Shown piece by piece: positions 1 through 11,633 of a stretch of DNA of 55,381 bases (position 1 is its first letter; each line of letters begins with the position of its first letter). The notes under the pieces were generated by a model. The model had not been told where the DNA came from, searched no databases, and worked only from the letters and a program-made list of their open reading frames with translations. Origin of the DNA: Folioceros fuciformis (lineage: Eukaryota; Anthocerotophyta; Anthocerotopsida; Anthocerotales); contig JBNGIO010006379.1 in assembly GCA_049999805.1 (NCBI GenBank), positions 610,165-665,545 on the forward strand. The letters run 5' to 3'. Both the position numbers and the translations under genes were made by a program.

Positions 1-764
1 CCACCAATCCATCCCAAACATAAACATTACCAGTGGATGCTGAGTTCTAAACCAAAACAGCAGCAATAAACCTGAACACCAACAATTCATCCTACCACCA
101 ACTTGAATACTCCAAATTCATCATCACCAACATGAACACCACCAATTCAGGGGAACGACTTGAAAATGAGTAACTTACTTAGTGTTACAATGCCTTGTAA
201 CAACTCAGAATTTAGAAATCAATGCATCATATGTGCTTTCCTTACAAGTATGGGTCCACCTCAATAGGCAAAAAGAAGAAGTTAAGACGTCTATCCAACA
301 AGGAAAGATGCTGCAATTGCAATTAACTTGAACGGTCTTCCACAAATAATCAAGGTGCTACTTCCTAGGGCAAGTTACCAGTAATTGTCCCCTTACAACA
401 TCGTTCTGGACTACCGGATAGATACGGATGGCGAGGCCTGTCGAGCACCTAACTTCTGCTCTGACAAGTCCATCAAGAAGTTGGACAGACACGAAAGCAC
501 CAGGAACTCTTGGCCTCCTAGCGAAACCTAAGGAGTAATCACGGCTGGGAACAGATGAAATTAAGGCTCAGAGCTTTCTGAAGCTATCCATGGAACCTAA
601 AGACGGAGAAGATGCTGCAAAGAATAACGAGATATATCACAGCTCAGTGTATGCCTGGTATGCCAACGGGCCTTCAATAACCGGAATGAGTTCGACAGCG
701 AAGGCTACATAGTAGAGCTTATGTACACATCTTGAGCAATAAAATCTGGCAGACAAGAGCGTCC
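1..764. other. Intergenic / 3' flank, no gene seen
   Basis: I find no supported coding region here. The first 150 bases contain a degenerate short repeat rich in ACCAACTTGAA- and ACCACCAATTCA-like words. The rest is probably the 3' untranslated and terminator region of the minus-strand F-box/kelch gene that ends at 765. The end of another gene beyond the left edge cannot be excluded. Confidence 0.4.
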
Positions 765-1889
765 TTAAAGAGAAAGAACTTGGCAGGCACCCCTTGGCAG
801 GGGATCAGCAAACTGAATTTTCTTGGTGATGTCATCGTAGAAGGTAAGAGAAGCAGTGGGCTTGGGGGAATCATCAATCTCAACAACTGCAACTGCTGCT
901 CGGCTTGAGCCAAGCAAGGGTTGAAAACCGGCAGTGCCGACAATACACAAACGCCCACCCAAACTGACGAGCTCTGGACCCCATGAAAGCACGGGGGCAT
1001 TCTCATCCAGAACTCCCCTGATGGATTCCCAATAGTCCTTGCTGGCGTTGTACACCGAGATCTCATTTTTTCCATCAATGGAGTGAGAGTCACCCACGGC
1101 ATACAGCTTGCCGTTGAGAGCAGCTGTTTTGGACTGCCAACCTGTGTTGAGACCATTGGCCATGTCGACCCACTCGTCCACCTGCGGGTCATATACAAGG
1201 CCCACGAGGTTTTCACTGGATGAGTTCACGACATAAAACTTGCCACCCAGAACGGCACTGTCATAAAGCTCCATAGGCTCCTTCATGCTTGCAATCAATC
1301 TCCACTTGTTACTGACGGGGTCGTAGACCTCAGCCGTAGCTCCGGGGCAGTCCTTCTCGGTGGAACCGCCTACCACGTAGAGCTGATTATTCACAACGCC
1401 AGCCATACACTTGGCCCGAGGAATGTTGAGTGAAGCTGCCAAGTTCCAGCGGTAATGTTGAACGTCAAAGTAGGACACGTAATTGCAGGCTTGGCCACTG
1501 TCAAGCTGCCCCCCAATCACAAACAATTTGCCCTCCACAACCGCTGAAGCAGAGCTGAGAGCAGTCCTGTGTTCATCCGGCAGAGGAGGCAGCTCAAACC
1601 ACTTGTTCGCCTTGGGGTCGAATCCATGCCACACATTGCACGAGTCCTGCGTCCAAAGGTAGAGCCACTCCTCGGATAGCAGCAGATTTTTCCTGGCCTG
1701 ATAAAAATATTTACTTTGCAGCAGTTCTCTCCAACTCCGGCACACAGCACTGAGAGCGTAGTGGTGAGATCGAGGCACGCGAGCCAGACACAGCAGGCCC
1801 AGGTCATTCGGAAGGTCAGGAATAAGTTCCCTCCCCTCCTCCTCCTTGGCAAGCCTGGCTCTCTTCACCTTTGGCCGAACCTTGGCCAT
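765..1889 (-). CDS. F-box/kelch-repeat protein
   Basis: Single-exon gene of 374 residues. Translation is taken from the ATG at 1889; the frame stays open 33 bases further upstream but has no earlier ATG. After a basic N-terminus (KVRPKVKRARLAKEEE) an F-box starts around residue 24 (LIPDLPNDLGLLCLARVPR, then VCRSWRELL). From about residue 80 kelch-type blades follow, seen as repeated GGxx and W motifs (KLFVIGGQ, QLYVVGGST, KFYVVNSS, KLYAVGDS) separated by YDP..NKW. Such proteins join SKP1-CUL1 ubiquitin ligases through the F-box and bind substrate with the kelch propeller. The closest known plant group is probably the At1g55270 type, but the substrate cannot be read from sequence. The upstream strand is strongly CT-rich, as in many plant leaders. 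Confidence 0.9.
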   Translation of the reverse strand: MAKVRPKVKRARLAKEEEGRELIPDLPNDLGLLCLARVPRSHHYALSAVCRSWRELLQSKYFYQARKNLLLSEEWLYLWTQDSCNVWHGFDPKANKWFELPPLPDEHRTALSSASAVVEGKLFVIGGQLDSGQACNYVSYFDVQHYRWNLAASLNIPRAKCMAGVVNNQLYVVGGSTEKDCPGATAEVYDPVSNKWRLIASMKEPMELYDSAVLGGKFYVVNSSSENLVGLVYDPQVDEWVDMANGLNTGWQSKTAALNGKLYAVGDSHSIDGKNEISVYNASKDYWESIRGVLDENAPVLSWGPELVSLGGRLCIVGTAGFQPLLGSSRAAVAVVEIDDSPKPTASLTFYDDITKKIQFADPLPRGACQVLSL

Positions 1890-2715
1890 CCTGTGCAACG
1901 CCAGGCTCCCCCCCAGGTCCAAAGGCTGTGGTCACCGGCAAACACGGCTCCACGCGAGGGCGAAGACGAGGGCAAGGGCACGCACCTGCCAATTCGGCTT
2001 CTTATCAAGAGCAAAGGGCAACAACAAGAAGGGCGAACGCACCATTGCTCGCCGGGCGCTGCAGGAGCCACAAATTCAGCATCGGACGGCCGTGAATTGG
2101 CGACGCATGCGAGGGTCGAGGCAGGGATGAGCCCCCATGCTCAGGAGGAGGGGATGCACAATTCTGGAGGCCCACATGGCATCCACCATGCTGCAGCACG
2201 CACAAGGGACCCAGGGCGGTGCACAGCCGTGAAAAGGAGCAAGGAAGAGGCGCTGCTCTAAGCTTGCGCTCCGATGACAGAGCGCAAGGGAAAGGGAACA
2301 CGAGGCGAGGGAAAGCGAACACAAGGCAAGGGAAAGGGAAAAGAGAGGCTCACAACCGAGCACAGAAAGAAGAGGAGAGAAGAGGAGGAACAGAGAGAGA
2401 ACTACATGGGTACTGGAGACTTGGGAGTAATAACATAAAACCCCATCCGAGGACGCCCGCCCCGGGTCGGGACCATCTTCGGCTGCTTGTATAATCAAAA
2501 GTACATACTTCTGTCCATACGACAAATATAGCTACGTGAAAGCTCGCTTGAGAGCCATACATAAGAATGATGCCAAAAGGAACTGAGTTGGGAGCGGCAG
2601 ACAAGGGATAGCTTTCAACCAGGGCTACGGTATGCATGCATTCACATGCTTCTCTCGACGAGAAAGCGCTTTCAGAGTCTGTTGGGTCTGCACTACCTAC
2701 TAGCCACCAGCTCAC
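1890..2715. promoter_or_regulatory. Kelch gene promoter/leader and transaldolase 3' flank
   Basis: No gene supported. Read on the minus strand, 2230-2400 is an almost pure pyrimidine tract with several CCCTTTCCCTT-like words, which fits a 5' leader or core promoter of the kelch gene starting at 1889. The part right of about 2500 should be the 3' untranslated region of the transaldolase gene. Long open frames on both strands (for example 1716-2261 on the plus strand) are low-complexity by-products. Confidence 0.45.
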
Positions 2716-4568
2716 TCATAACTTCAGTGCATCGGCCTTCTTCTCCAAGCTCACCAGCAGGTCGTCAAAGCTTTTGTTGAACGAGTCCACACCCTCCAAC
2801 TCCAGCTGCGAGCTCACGTCGGACCACGGGATGCCCAATTCCTCAATTTTCTTATACACCGCTTCAGCTTCCTGTAAATTGCTGTCGATGGTTCTCGCTA
2901 CTGTACCGTGATCCAAGAAAGCTTGAACTGCATTATCCGGCATTGTGTTCACCTAAAATCCGCACAAGCAGGCATCCCTCGTTATCTTCAAATTGCTAAG
3001 ACAAGCATCCAGGAGTGAGTTAGCACGCTACATGTATAACTTACAGTGTCAGGACCGATCAGAGGGGAAGTGTACAGAGTGTCGGGATATGCCGGGTTTT
3101 TGACCCCTGTGGACGCCCATAACAATCTCTGCTTCCTTGCCCCTCTCTTTTCCAGAGCCTCCCACCGAGGCCCTGAGAATTTAGTCTCATACAATTTGTA
3201 AGCCAATGCAGCTTGTGCAAGGGCAGCCTGCAATCAGCAACCAGACAGATGGGTCGTTTCAGACGATGTTAATGAGCAGTACACTTAGAAAAGAAGAAGG
3301 CCACAGCGTTGCATCTTACTTTTCCTTGAAGAGCAAGAGCTTCTTCTGTCCCAATCTGCTGCAGCTTCTTATCAACCAATGTGTCAACACGGCTCACAAA
3401 GAATGAAGCCACGCCCGAGATGCCAGACAAGTTGTGCAGGGGACAGGTTTCCAGTCCTTCCAGATAAGCATCTATCACTGCCTCGTACCGTGGAATTGAG
3501 AAAATGAGCTGGTGGAAAACTTGCAATAGTCAGCGAAGGCCATGGTCAAGGACCCACGGTCCAGGCAACACCTGATGGCAAGAGCAACTTACAGTGACAT
3601 TCACACTAATGCCCAGTGAGGTAACGGTTTTGATGGCGGGAACACACTCGGCAGTGGCTGGGATCTTGATGTATACATTCGGTCGATTCACTAACTCGTG
3701 CAGAGACTTAGCTGCCTCTGTTGTTTCCCCTACATCATTGGCAAGTCTCGGTGAGACTTCCACAGATATGAAACCATCTTCACCGTTACTCTGGTCGTAG
3801 ATCGGACGAAACAGTTCAGAAGCATCTTGGATGTCTTTCACAACCAAACCCCAGTAGGCTTCTTCAATGCTCCGACCCTCACTTATGAGCCGTCTGCAGG
3901 TGTAAACCAGTTAGTGAGCTAGCAGTACCTGCCACGTTCAGCCCAAGAAAATAACTTCGAAATCATGGAAGCAGACTCAGCCACCTGAACTGGTCGTCAT
4001 AGGCACTGGAAGATGATATAGCCTTCTGAAATATCTGCAATAGTCACAAGAGCATTGATTCAGCTTAAACCAGAACATCTATCCCCTCTTGAATGTTTAC
4101 CCGGTAACAAGAAAAGTAGGGATACCGTTGGATTACTCGTCACGCCCCGAATACCATTGTCGATGAATGGCTGGAGACTGGTTACTGGTCTGCGAAGATT
4201 ATCATACCAGGGACTCTGCTTCTGCTGCTCGTAAAGTTCATGCAAACGTGTTTTCTTTGCTGACTGCTTTTGAGTTTCAAGCACCATACACCTCACACTG
4301 CAGAGAATCACCACAGCAAGGCAATCACTCCACTCTTTCTCCTCTACCGTTCCTAAATCACGTCAATTCCAAATCATAGGCCTATTACCTTTCCTAATGT
4401 ACGGGACAAATTTCACTACCTTAGAAAAGCAGGAGTAACAGCGAAGTGGATCTTTCTAGATAACTTGGCGCTGGCAATCCGCCTCAAACCTTCGAAACTA
4501 TCCGCGACAGCATTGACCTGACCTACGTGGCCACGGGCGGCATCAAGGCTCCGGAGAAAGACTGCCAT
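2716..4568 (-). CDS. TAL: Transaldolase, plastid type
   Basis: Seven exons with GT-AG junctions and matching phases: 4568-4420, 4297-4126, 4034-3985, 3893-3593, 3508-3320, 3227-3045, 2952-2716. The product is 426 residues, the usual size of plant plastid transaldolases. Transaldolase moves a dihydroxyacetone unit between sedoheptulose 7-phosphate and glyceraldehyde 3-phosphate in the pentose phosphate pathway. Diagnostic blocks are [57 protein letters not shown] and [16 protein letters not shown]. The Schiff-base lysine should be K200 in IKIPAT. The first about 60 residues (start [15 protein letters not shown]) are Arg/Ser/Ala-rich and look like a plastid transit peptide. Introns are 122, 91, 91, 84, 92 and 92 bp. 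The usual SNPA before IFQKA reads SNPT here. Confidence 0.95.
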
Positions 4569-5590
4569 GCTCGGTCTAGGCACAGACTGTCACCACAATG
4601 TCAATCCTGCAGCCAAAAGGACAATCAAAAGACCTCATTAGAATTTTCACCTTGGACCAGTCCGCAACTCAGGTGACGAGAGTGCTCGAACTTTATGCGG
4701 AAGATCTCTGTACTGTCCGCAAGAATCGACCACAACCTAGCCTCGTCAAGCAAAACGCCGAACGAGTGCCACGAACGAAGCACAGGACTGTACAATTGGA
4801 CACCATGAGGCACGCTACACCGGTGGTCCGAAACAAAAATTCTCCGCTGAGACATCATGAGCACCGGAGCTTGGGGTGACGATATAATGCAATGCAAGAG
4901 CTGGCGCTGAATGCAAACAAACTCACACAAGCAATTCCCTCGAAATTCACACACAATGCATGCAAGAGAAGACCACTTCCCAACGAACACGGCTGGAGAG
5001 CGACAAGCAAAACGGTTCCTTGCTGCAGAAGAGCACCAGACCTTGCAAGCACGTCTGAGGCCTCCCAACACCTTCAGGCCCACCGGCGTAGGAGAGACAC
5101 CACTAAAAAATCGGACAATTGGACGGAACAGGAAGTAGGAGCTGTGACTCGTCGTGCCTTCGAGCGCGATACTTAAACTTCTCAGTAGTCCAGCCCTCGG
5201 AGCCCCGAGAAGACGAAGGAGCATGCTGAGCCTACAAATAGTCTTCCAGGAGCACCTCGCCGGGCAGCTTCGCCTTGTCCTTCGTCTTGCCAACTCGGAC
5301 AAGGCAGGAAGGCCGGCCCACGTATCATCCGCTGCATACGTGGGATGCTACCTGCACTCCTTCACATTGTCGGGTACGGTACTGATCATTAAATACAATA
5401 AATTAAACAGATAATTTCTAGTGGAAAATCATACACAGTTTGGTAGGTACCATCGGTCATTAGTTTACAGCCGAAAATTGAACAAGTGTCCTCATTCGGA
5501 TGTTTACACTAGATTACTGCCTGCACCATGGCGACCATTGGGATCCATTTCTCAAAGGCGTAACTGCCGGTGATATTAACTGCTACAGTC
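4569..5590. promoter_or_regulatory. Transaldolase upstream region
   Basis: About 1 kb between the transaldolase ATG and the stop of the next minus-strand gene. The part near 4569 should hold the transaldolase promoter and leader, the part near 5590 the 3' flank of the RRM gene. A 225-codon open frame (4625-5302, minus) runs through it, but I see no family signature, so I do not call a gene. Confidence 0.4.
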
Positions 5591-7768
5591 CTACTTACTC
5601 CTCTTCTTGCGACCCTTATTGGGCTTCTCGTCCCTTTTGCGTTTCTTCCCTAGAGGCGGCTGGACACCTCCAGCCTTGCCCAATGCTGCCGCCTTTCGGG
5701 CCAGGACGGCTGGTCGCTTCTTCTTAGGGGGCTCGGCAGAATCATCTCTTCGCCTTTTCACGCCCCTTGATGCCGCTGGCCTGGCAGTCGCCGAGCTCCA
5801 CTCTCCTGGCCTGCCCCCCTTCTGTTTGCCTGCTCGCACACCTTCATAAGGAAGAGGTCCCCTGGCTTTCTTTGACGCAGGCCCCTCCTCACTAGCACGA
5901 CTCGATTCCCAGGACCTCTTCAAGGCACTCTTCCTATGTTGGTAATGTTGCTTCTGTTTATCTATCTGTTGGGAATTGCCCAACCTGTAAATACGCAACT
6001 TGCGAGCTCTCAAGGTTACTGATCGCTTGGAAAGGGCTCGACTGGCAGCCTCCTGCACGAGGAGCACGCATCCCTACGGTTAGCAAGGAAAGTGGGACAG
6101 GACCACTACCAGTACCAGGACCAGGGTCAATATCGGATTTTCCTCACCTTTGTTTTGAAGAGGACGAAGGCAAACCCTTTGCCAATGCTGGTTTGGGGAT
6201 CTCGCACTATTCTGACGCCCTCTAACTCACTCCCAGGTACAGCAAATACGGCTATCAATTCCTCGTCCTGACACAGAGACGATATCACTTGTTTGTCGGG
6301 AACGACGGACCAAACTTGCTAGCAAATTCAAAGCAGAAGATGGGCGCATCGTAAACACGGGAAGTGACAAGAGGGGGAATCAGGCATGCATACCTCTACA
6401 TCAAATGGGAGATTTCCAACAAAGAGGCTTCGAGTCTTGTCATACTGCACAGAGTTGCCTCCTGCTTTGCTTGGAGCTGAAGCCATATCCACACGAATGT
6501 GTTTACCCTGAAACTGTAGACACATTTCAAATTGCGGACAGAAACTCCTGAGATGAAGGACACGGAGAGCATGCAGCAATGCAAAACCGCACCAAGTCTA
6601 GACCGTACATACCTCTTGCATGTTGTGAACCAGTGCACCCGTTGCACTTTCTTGCGAGGTGAATACGATATATCCGTTGAGGCTGCAAGCAATTAGGGAA
6701 CATGAAGATCAGTCACACCATCCCACTGCCAAAACTCGGCCACGAAGCTCAGCTATGTAACATACCTGCTTCGCTGCTCATTCAATTGTCCGGTGATGAC
6801 AGCAGCCCTTCTTGGGAGTTTCGTCTGGTCAAGGACGGAGGCGGACAAACCCTCAGTAAACCAATGCGACATACCCTGCAAATCAATCACACAGTGCTCA
6901 CAGAACACAGACTTACATCAACCAACGGAACACTCCGTAACCGCGCCGACTCAACTGCTCCAAACTGGGAGAACTCCGCAATCAGATCCCTTTTCTTCAC
7001 GGTGGTCGGCAAATTCCCGACAAAAATCGTCCGGAGCAATCGCTGCTGTTCCTCTTCAGCGCTTGCTCTCGCCTTCTTCTTCACGACGAGTTCATCACTC
7101 TCACCTCTCTTTCGCTTTCCTGGACTAGGAGCCTCCATATTCCCGCCAGCGACTGCAGCCTCCTCACCGAAATCCTCTTTCGTCTCCACCTGCACCGCCC
7201 CTTCGGAACGAGCATGGCGTGTCTTCCCACCTGCTTTGTTCTCCTTACCGATGGCTTCTGCACTCTCCACATTTTGGCCATTCGATAACCGTTCTGACCC
7301 TGTTGCCCCACCCTCGCTTAACTGCTCGGTCCCATCTTCCTGCTTCCGTTTCTTCTTCTTCCTCTTCTTCTCGAAGACTCCTTCACCAGCCACAACATTA
7401 CCATCCGTCTGTGCCCCTACCCCACGCTCCTCTGCCACCTTCCTCTTCCGTCTCCTAACCTCACCCGTTCTTGCCAGTCCATCCCCGGCTATAGGAGGGG
7501 TTAAAGCATCCTTGTGGTCCAACGGAAGAATTTCTTCAAGCTTCCTGTACTTCCTAGCACTATCCCCAAATGTCTCCCTGCCTTCTGCACCACTCTCGCT
7601 GCTCAGCCTCTTCGTCCTGACCCTCCTCTTCTCCTCACCCGGAGGAGCCTCCATCGGTTCCACATTCTCAGGCCGCCTCCGATACGGATTGTTCACAAAT
7701 ATAGACAGGACTCCAGGAGAGGAAACCCCGGGCGATTCCTTCTCACCCTCCACTCCTCCGGCCATCAT
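5591..7768 (-). CDS. RBM34: Nucleolar RRM protein, RBM34/Nop12 type
   Basis: Six exons, phases checked: 7768-6917, 6824-6766, 6682-6613, 6513-6394, 6267-6148, 6052-5591; 560 residues. The N-terminal about 245 residues are charged and Lys/Arg-rich (for example EKKRKKKKRKQED), typical of nucleolar proteins. RRM1 (about 247-335) has RNP2 TIFVGNLP and RNP1 NGYIVFTS; RRM2 (about 355-430) has RNP2 SLFVGNLP and RNP1 GKGFAFVLF. The C-terminus is a basic tail (PPKKKRPAV, KKRKRDEK). This layout matches RBM34/Nop12, which acts in large-subunit pre-rRNA maturation. The acceptor after 6825 was preferred over one at 6876 because it joins SVPLVD directly to TKLPRR, as in the family, and gives a 92-bp instead of a 41-bp intron. 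The start is the first ATG in the open frame. It shares an upstream region with the coiled-coil gene at 8034. Confidence 0.92.
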
Positions 7769-8033
7769 TGCCACATGGTCCGCCGCAGCGCAATGGTGAG
7801 AATTCGATTCCCTCAAGATCCGAACGGGCAGAACCGCAAAAGGTATACGCAGGAACAACCCTAATTTTCAACCAGCAACAAACGGGAGAGATGAAGTCCA
7901 ACGGGTCCCGTTCCACCTTAACGGGGGCTGGGGAGGCGAAGCGGCGCGAAGGCAGGATTTGCTCAGAGTCATGCATACATGCTTTCGCGCTGATCGCTTT
8001 GTCTCCTATTAACACGAAAAACAGAAGACTACG
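7769..8033. promoter_or_regulatory. Bidirectional promoter with telo-box-like motif
   Basis: Only 265 bp separate the divergent ATGs of the RBM34-like gene (7768, minus) and the coiled-coil gene (8034, plus). At 7856-7867 the plus strand reads CAACCCTAATTT, one base away from the plant telo-box AAACCCTAA that is common in promoters of ribosome-biogenesis genes. I see no convincing TATA box. Confidence 0.5.
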
Positions 8034-8453
8034 ATGGACTCTGTAGCCAGTGGCTCCGACGAGGGGCAGGACGAGGACGTAGAACTAAGTCAGGTTTACG
8101 ATGCTTTCAGGGACGAATTTGCACACGTTCACGACGCATTAATAGACGCCGGCAAAGATCTCCGGTCCAGGTTGGACCATATCTCTGGGAAACTGGACGA
8201 GACTATGTCCGAGATAACAACCATTCGAACACAAGGAACCCAGGAAAGGGCAGAGATGGAAAAACTTGTGCTCTTGGTCCGGGACCTGGAACAAAGAATC
8301 GAGGCGTTTAAGATCCAGCAGGAAACCACTAATCACGGCCTCCAAATGCTATCCCAATTACTGACTCAAAGGTCGTCACCTCGTGCAGGATTGAAGGAGG
8401 TGCAGACCCTGTTCGAAAATCTCTCCGCTGGGTCATCTGTCAAAAGGGATTGA
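8034..8453 (+). CDS. Small acidic coiled-coil protein, function unknown
   Basis: Single exon, 139 residues, ATG at 8034 (context ACGATGGAC). After an acidic start (SGSDEGQDEDVEL) residues about 20-125 are predicted helical with heptad-like spacing of Leu/Ile (LRSRLDHISGKLDETMSEI, MEKLVLLVRDLEQRIEAF). I do not recognise the family; similar small proteins occur as kinetochore, tethering or vesicle subunits, but nothing here decides. It is divergent from the RBM34-like gene (265 bp) and its stop lies only 14 bp from the stop of the convergent MFS gene. Confidence 0.7.
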   Translation: MDSVASGSDEGQDEDVELSQVYDAFRDEFAHVHDALIDAGKDLRSRLDHISGKLDETMSEITTIRTQGTQERAEMEKLVLLVRDLEQRIEAFKIQQETTNHGLQMLSQLLTQRSSPRAGLKEVQTLFENLSAGSSVKRD

Positions 8454-8467
8454 GGCTTCCTGCCCAG

Positions 8468-11400
8468 TCAGTGCCTTTGCTGAGTGTAGAATTTTTTGGT
8501 TCGAGAGGTGAACCAGAGTGTAGCCAGAGCGCCCGTGAAACTCACTGCTGCCAGAAATACCAACGCCCCGCTGAAGCACTGGGATCCCATGCAGTTGTTT
8601 TCTCCAAGTTCGAACCCAGGTTTGCCAATCATGGATGCCTGATACATGATAGCTTCCTTGTCGTAAAAGGTACCTACAACTTTAGCAGATAAAAGGTAGG
8701 CTCCGACAGGAGAGCTAAACCTGCAATCACCTTCTCATGGTCAGCATGCTCTATACACATGGCACATAACAAGACACAGGGGCTGGTCACTTACGTCATG
8801 ATCTTGTAAAGGGACGTGAAATGCCGCAATCCGAATATTTCTGAGGTTATGGGGGGAGTAAGACTCCAATAGGAACCGTAAGACAATCCTACCAAGGCTG
8901 ATCCCAGGTATAAACTTTCCGCTCCTGGCACGACAGTACGGGACACGCTTACGTTCGACAGGGCCCTTCACAGAGACAATTATTGGACACACAGGGGAGG
9001 TAGTCCTCAGGTACCTCCAGTTGCTAGTAATAGGCAGTTCACTGTCATGATCGTTTGGGAGATGAAGAGACAGAGAGGCCTTGGATAACCCCTTCCGAGT
9101 AGGTAGTCCGATCCAAAACTGTGAACACGACGCAGTATGGACAGGATCAGAACTGGTTCACGTGTCCCTAGGATTCCCAGTGGAAGGCATGCAGAGAGTA
9201 AGGTGTACCCGGCTAGAAGACGTCCGAAACAGCTCCAAATACTGATCATTCCCACGTACAGGTCCACGCCATCAGTCCCCAATGACTTCCCAATCTGAAC
9301 ATCCCATCAATGTCATCAGCAAGCTTCACTCGAAGCACCAAAGAAACAGCGCAACCACCATGCTTGCAGGCACTGACTGCACTTGTTCGTGCAGTTATGA
9401 CAAAATCCGAAATAGACTCTTAGCATGAGGTCAGTCAGGCATGTAGAGTAAACTCGAGCTGGAGTTTGACTTCACACCTGAGCGAAGTTATTGATAATGG
9501 CGAGTCCAGTCCCTCCTCCAACCATCACCACAAATGTTACAAGCCTAGATGCAAAGGTCACAGAACCGAGGAGAGGCAGTGTTGGTAATAGCCAGTCCAT
9601 GAGACAGCTGGCAGAATCACAAACAACACCCACATACCAAAAGTCCAGGCCCGTGAGAGATTGCCACAGCGTTGGCTCAACCATCTGGTCAAAGTGCGGT
9701 GATAGCTCAGATAAAGACATGGTTGCCAGCAGAGCTTCATCATCGCCTACGGACTCCAGGTCCTCGTCAAAAGAACGAGCTTTTTCAGAGAGGACCAAAG
9801 GCTGAATTTCAACAATCTTGCTATGAGCCGCCCTGGTTTCTGGATCGATGTCAGGCTCCAAACTCTCAGCTTTTCTCGTGCGCTTCCTAAAAAACAAGCC
9901 CTCCAGAAGGCTCACAGGTCTGCAAATGACCTGAATTTGAAGCCGGATGGCTAAGGGTCTCAACTTAATTCACAGTAGTTTTCAGGCAGGAGAACAAGAA
10001 AATTGCAAAAGTTTCTGAACAATGATACTGTCCAGCAACAGCTACACCATACAATGCACACCCAAAGCCAACAATACAGAAAATAAAGTATAATCTGAGT
10101 AGTTGCGTGAAGGAAGCATACCGGCACTGTGTATAAGACGATGACAGTAAAGACCATCACGAGTGCAACAGGGTGCATCATATGCTGTGCGACGTTCGAG
10201 GTTGCCTGAGAGTTTCAGAGTTACCGGCCACCAGTCTCACACGTAAGTCTGTGAGAGAAAGGACAAGAGCCATCTTGCTGTATGTATACTTACTTGCATG
10301 ATACTTTGGCTGAGTCAAAAAGCTCAGCTTACCTTGACAGTGTACGTGACCATTAAAAATAAACCAAGGAAGACTGTCAAGCCCTGCAAGACAAGTATAC
10401 ACCCTTACTGGTTGAGAACAAGAAGACGGTCATGGAATGTAGAATTCTTTTTTTGGAGATGGCAGAGCGTACATAAGAAACTAAAAATCGTTGTAGATCA
10501 TCGGACTTGTCATGGTGAAGACTTTCACCAAGAAATGGCCTGGTAGGAAATGCCCCAAGAAAATATGCCATGGATGGAACAAGGGTCACCAACAGCAGAT
10601 ACCTCTCCACATCTGGCTCAAGAAATGCGGCATAGATCTGGTCGAGCAACAAATCTGAAAGTGTCAGCATAACATAGGAAGAAGCTCCACACTACTTCAT
10701 GTCACTCAGAACAGTTGAGTTGAGAGGTGCTGGTAGGGAGAGATCAAGATACCACGACAAACATTCCACCACTTATTCCCACTTGGGCCTTGATGATGCC
10801 CATGGCCGTGCCAGGATGATCATCGAAATTCTGAACACTGGCAGAACGGATGCAAATATTCAGGCATCCTCTATCAAACAGTGTCAAAGGCGGAAATTGA
10901 TGAAAACACCAAAGTACCTGGTCATGATCGCCGCCGTGTCAACAAAGCCATCACCACCCACGCCCAAGGCAGAATATAAACACAGCTACCTTTCCCAAGC
11001 AACCACACAGACAAATTAATAACATCGACATCCAATCCTGCAACTTGGAGTAGCATTCCGGGATAAAATCTCCGAGACAAGGCAGACACACCATCCACAA
11101 CGATGATGAGACTTTGCCCATGAGCGTCAAGTAGACCTGAATCGACCATCCCACAACCATCTTGATCAGCACAGGCGTCACGCACACGCACCCCGAGAGC
11201 TGCTCATCCGTTCATAAGCTGGGAGACGACCTACCATGCCATAGCCAATTAAGTGGAGTAGTCCGCCAATTGCAACCGTTACCCAAGGTGGATAAAAGCT
11301 GTACAAAATCCCCGACAGAACTCCCAGAATTGCCCCAAAATCCTTAGCCGCCCCTATATCGTCAATCTGCTCCTGATCATAGTGCAGCTTGTGCTTCAAA

Positions 11401-11633
11401 TGCTCACTGTAGATTGCATATGTGTAGGTCAAGCCATTGCATCCCTGGAAACAGACGTATCGCAGCATGAGGTCAGATTTGGCCCATCAGGACCATGCCA
11501 GCGGCCACGAATGAGCTACATGATAGGCACCATCGGGCCTTACCATGAGAACCATAGACGCCGACAAGCATATCCATCGATCCCAATTTGGCCAAAACCT
11601 CCACTTCTTGACCTCCATGTTCTGAGAGACCAT
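8468..11633 (-). CDS. NFD4/nodulin-like MFS transporter, copy A
   Basis: Fourteen exons, phases consistent: 11633-11544, 11444-11235, 11136-11092, 10985-10918, 10837-10753, 10637-10473, 10383-10333, 10205-10122, 9930-9638, 9544-9478, 9294-9209, 9118-9015, 8924-8795, 8720-8468; 576 residues. Family marks in order: DRWICLSASMVLM, GCNGLTYTYAIYSEHLK, GAAKDFGAILGVLSG (Nodulin-like domain), VQNFDDHPGTAMGI, GGGTGLAIINNFAQ, LYVGMISIWSCFGRLLAG, GLSYGSYWSLTP and SEIFGLRHF. The protein should have about 12 membrane helices; the cargo of this family is largely unknown. A long charged loop lies between the sixth and seventh helices (about residues 270-340). Intron 9545-9637 is 93 bp and has no stop in frame. 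An in-frame ATG at 11768 would add 45 residues. Copy B at 15768 has the same exon pattern. Confidence 0.9.

Noticed and set aside
1716-2261. 181-codon plus-strand frame opposite the kelch gene start
   Set aside because: Antisense shadow of the F-box region and the pyrimidine-rich leader; no protein features.
4625-5302. 225-codon open frame on the minus strand upstream of the transaldolase gene, with a presequence-like part (MLLRLLGAPRAGLLRSLSIA)
   Set aside because: No family signature, unusual composition downstream, and it sits where the transaldolase promoter and leader should be. Kept as non-coding unless transcripts show otherwise.
6825-6916. A 41-bp intron (6876-6916) in the RBM34-like gene
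   Set aside because: A better acceptor at 6825 gives a 92-bp intron and joins SVPLVD to TKLPRR as in the family.
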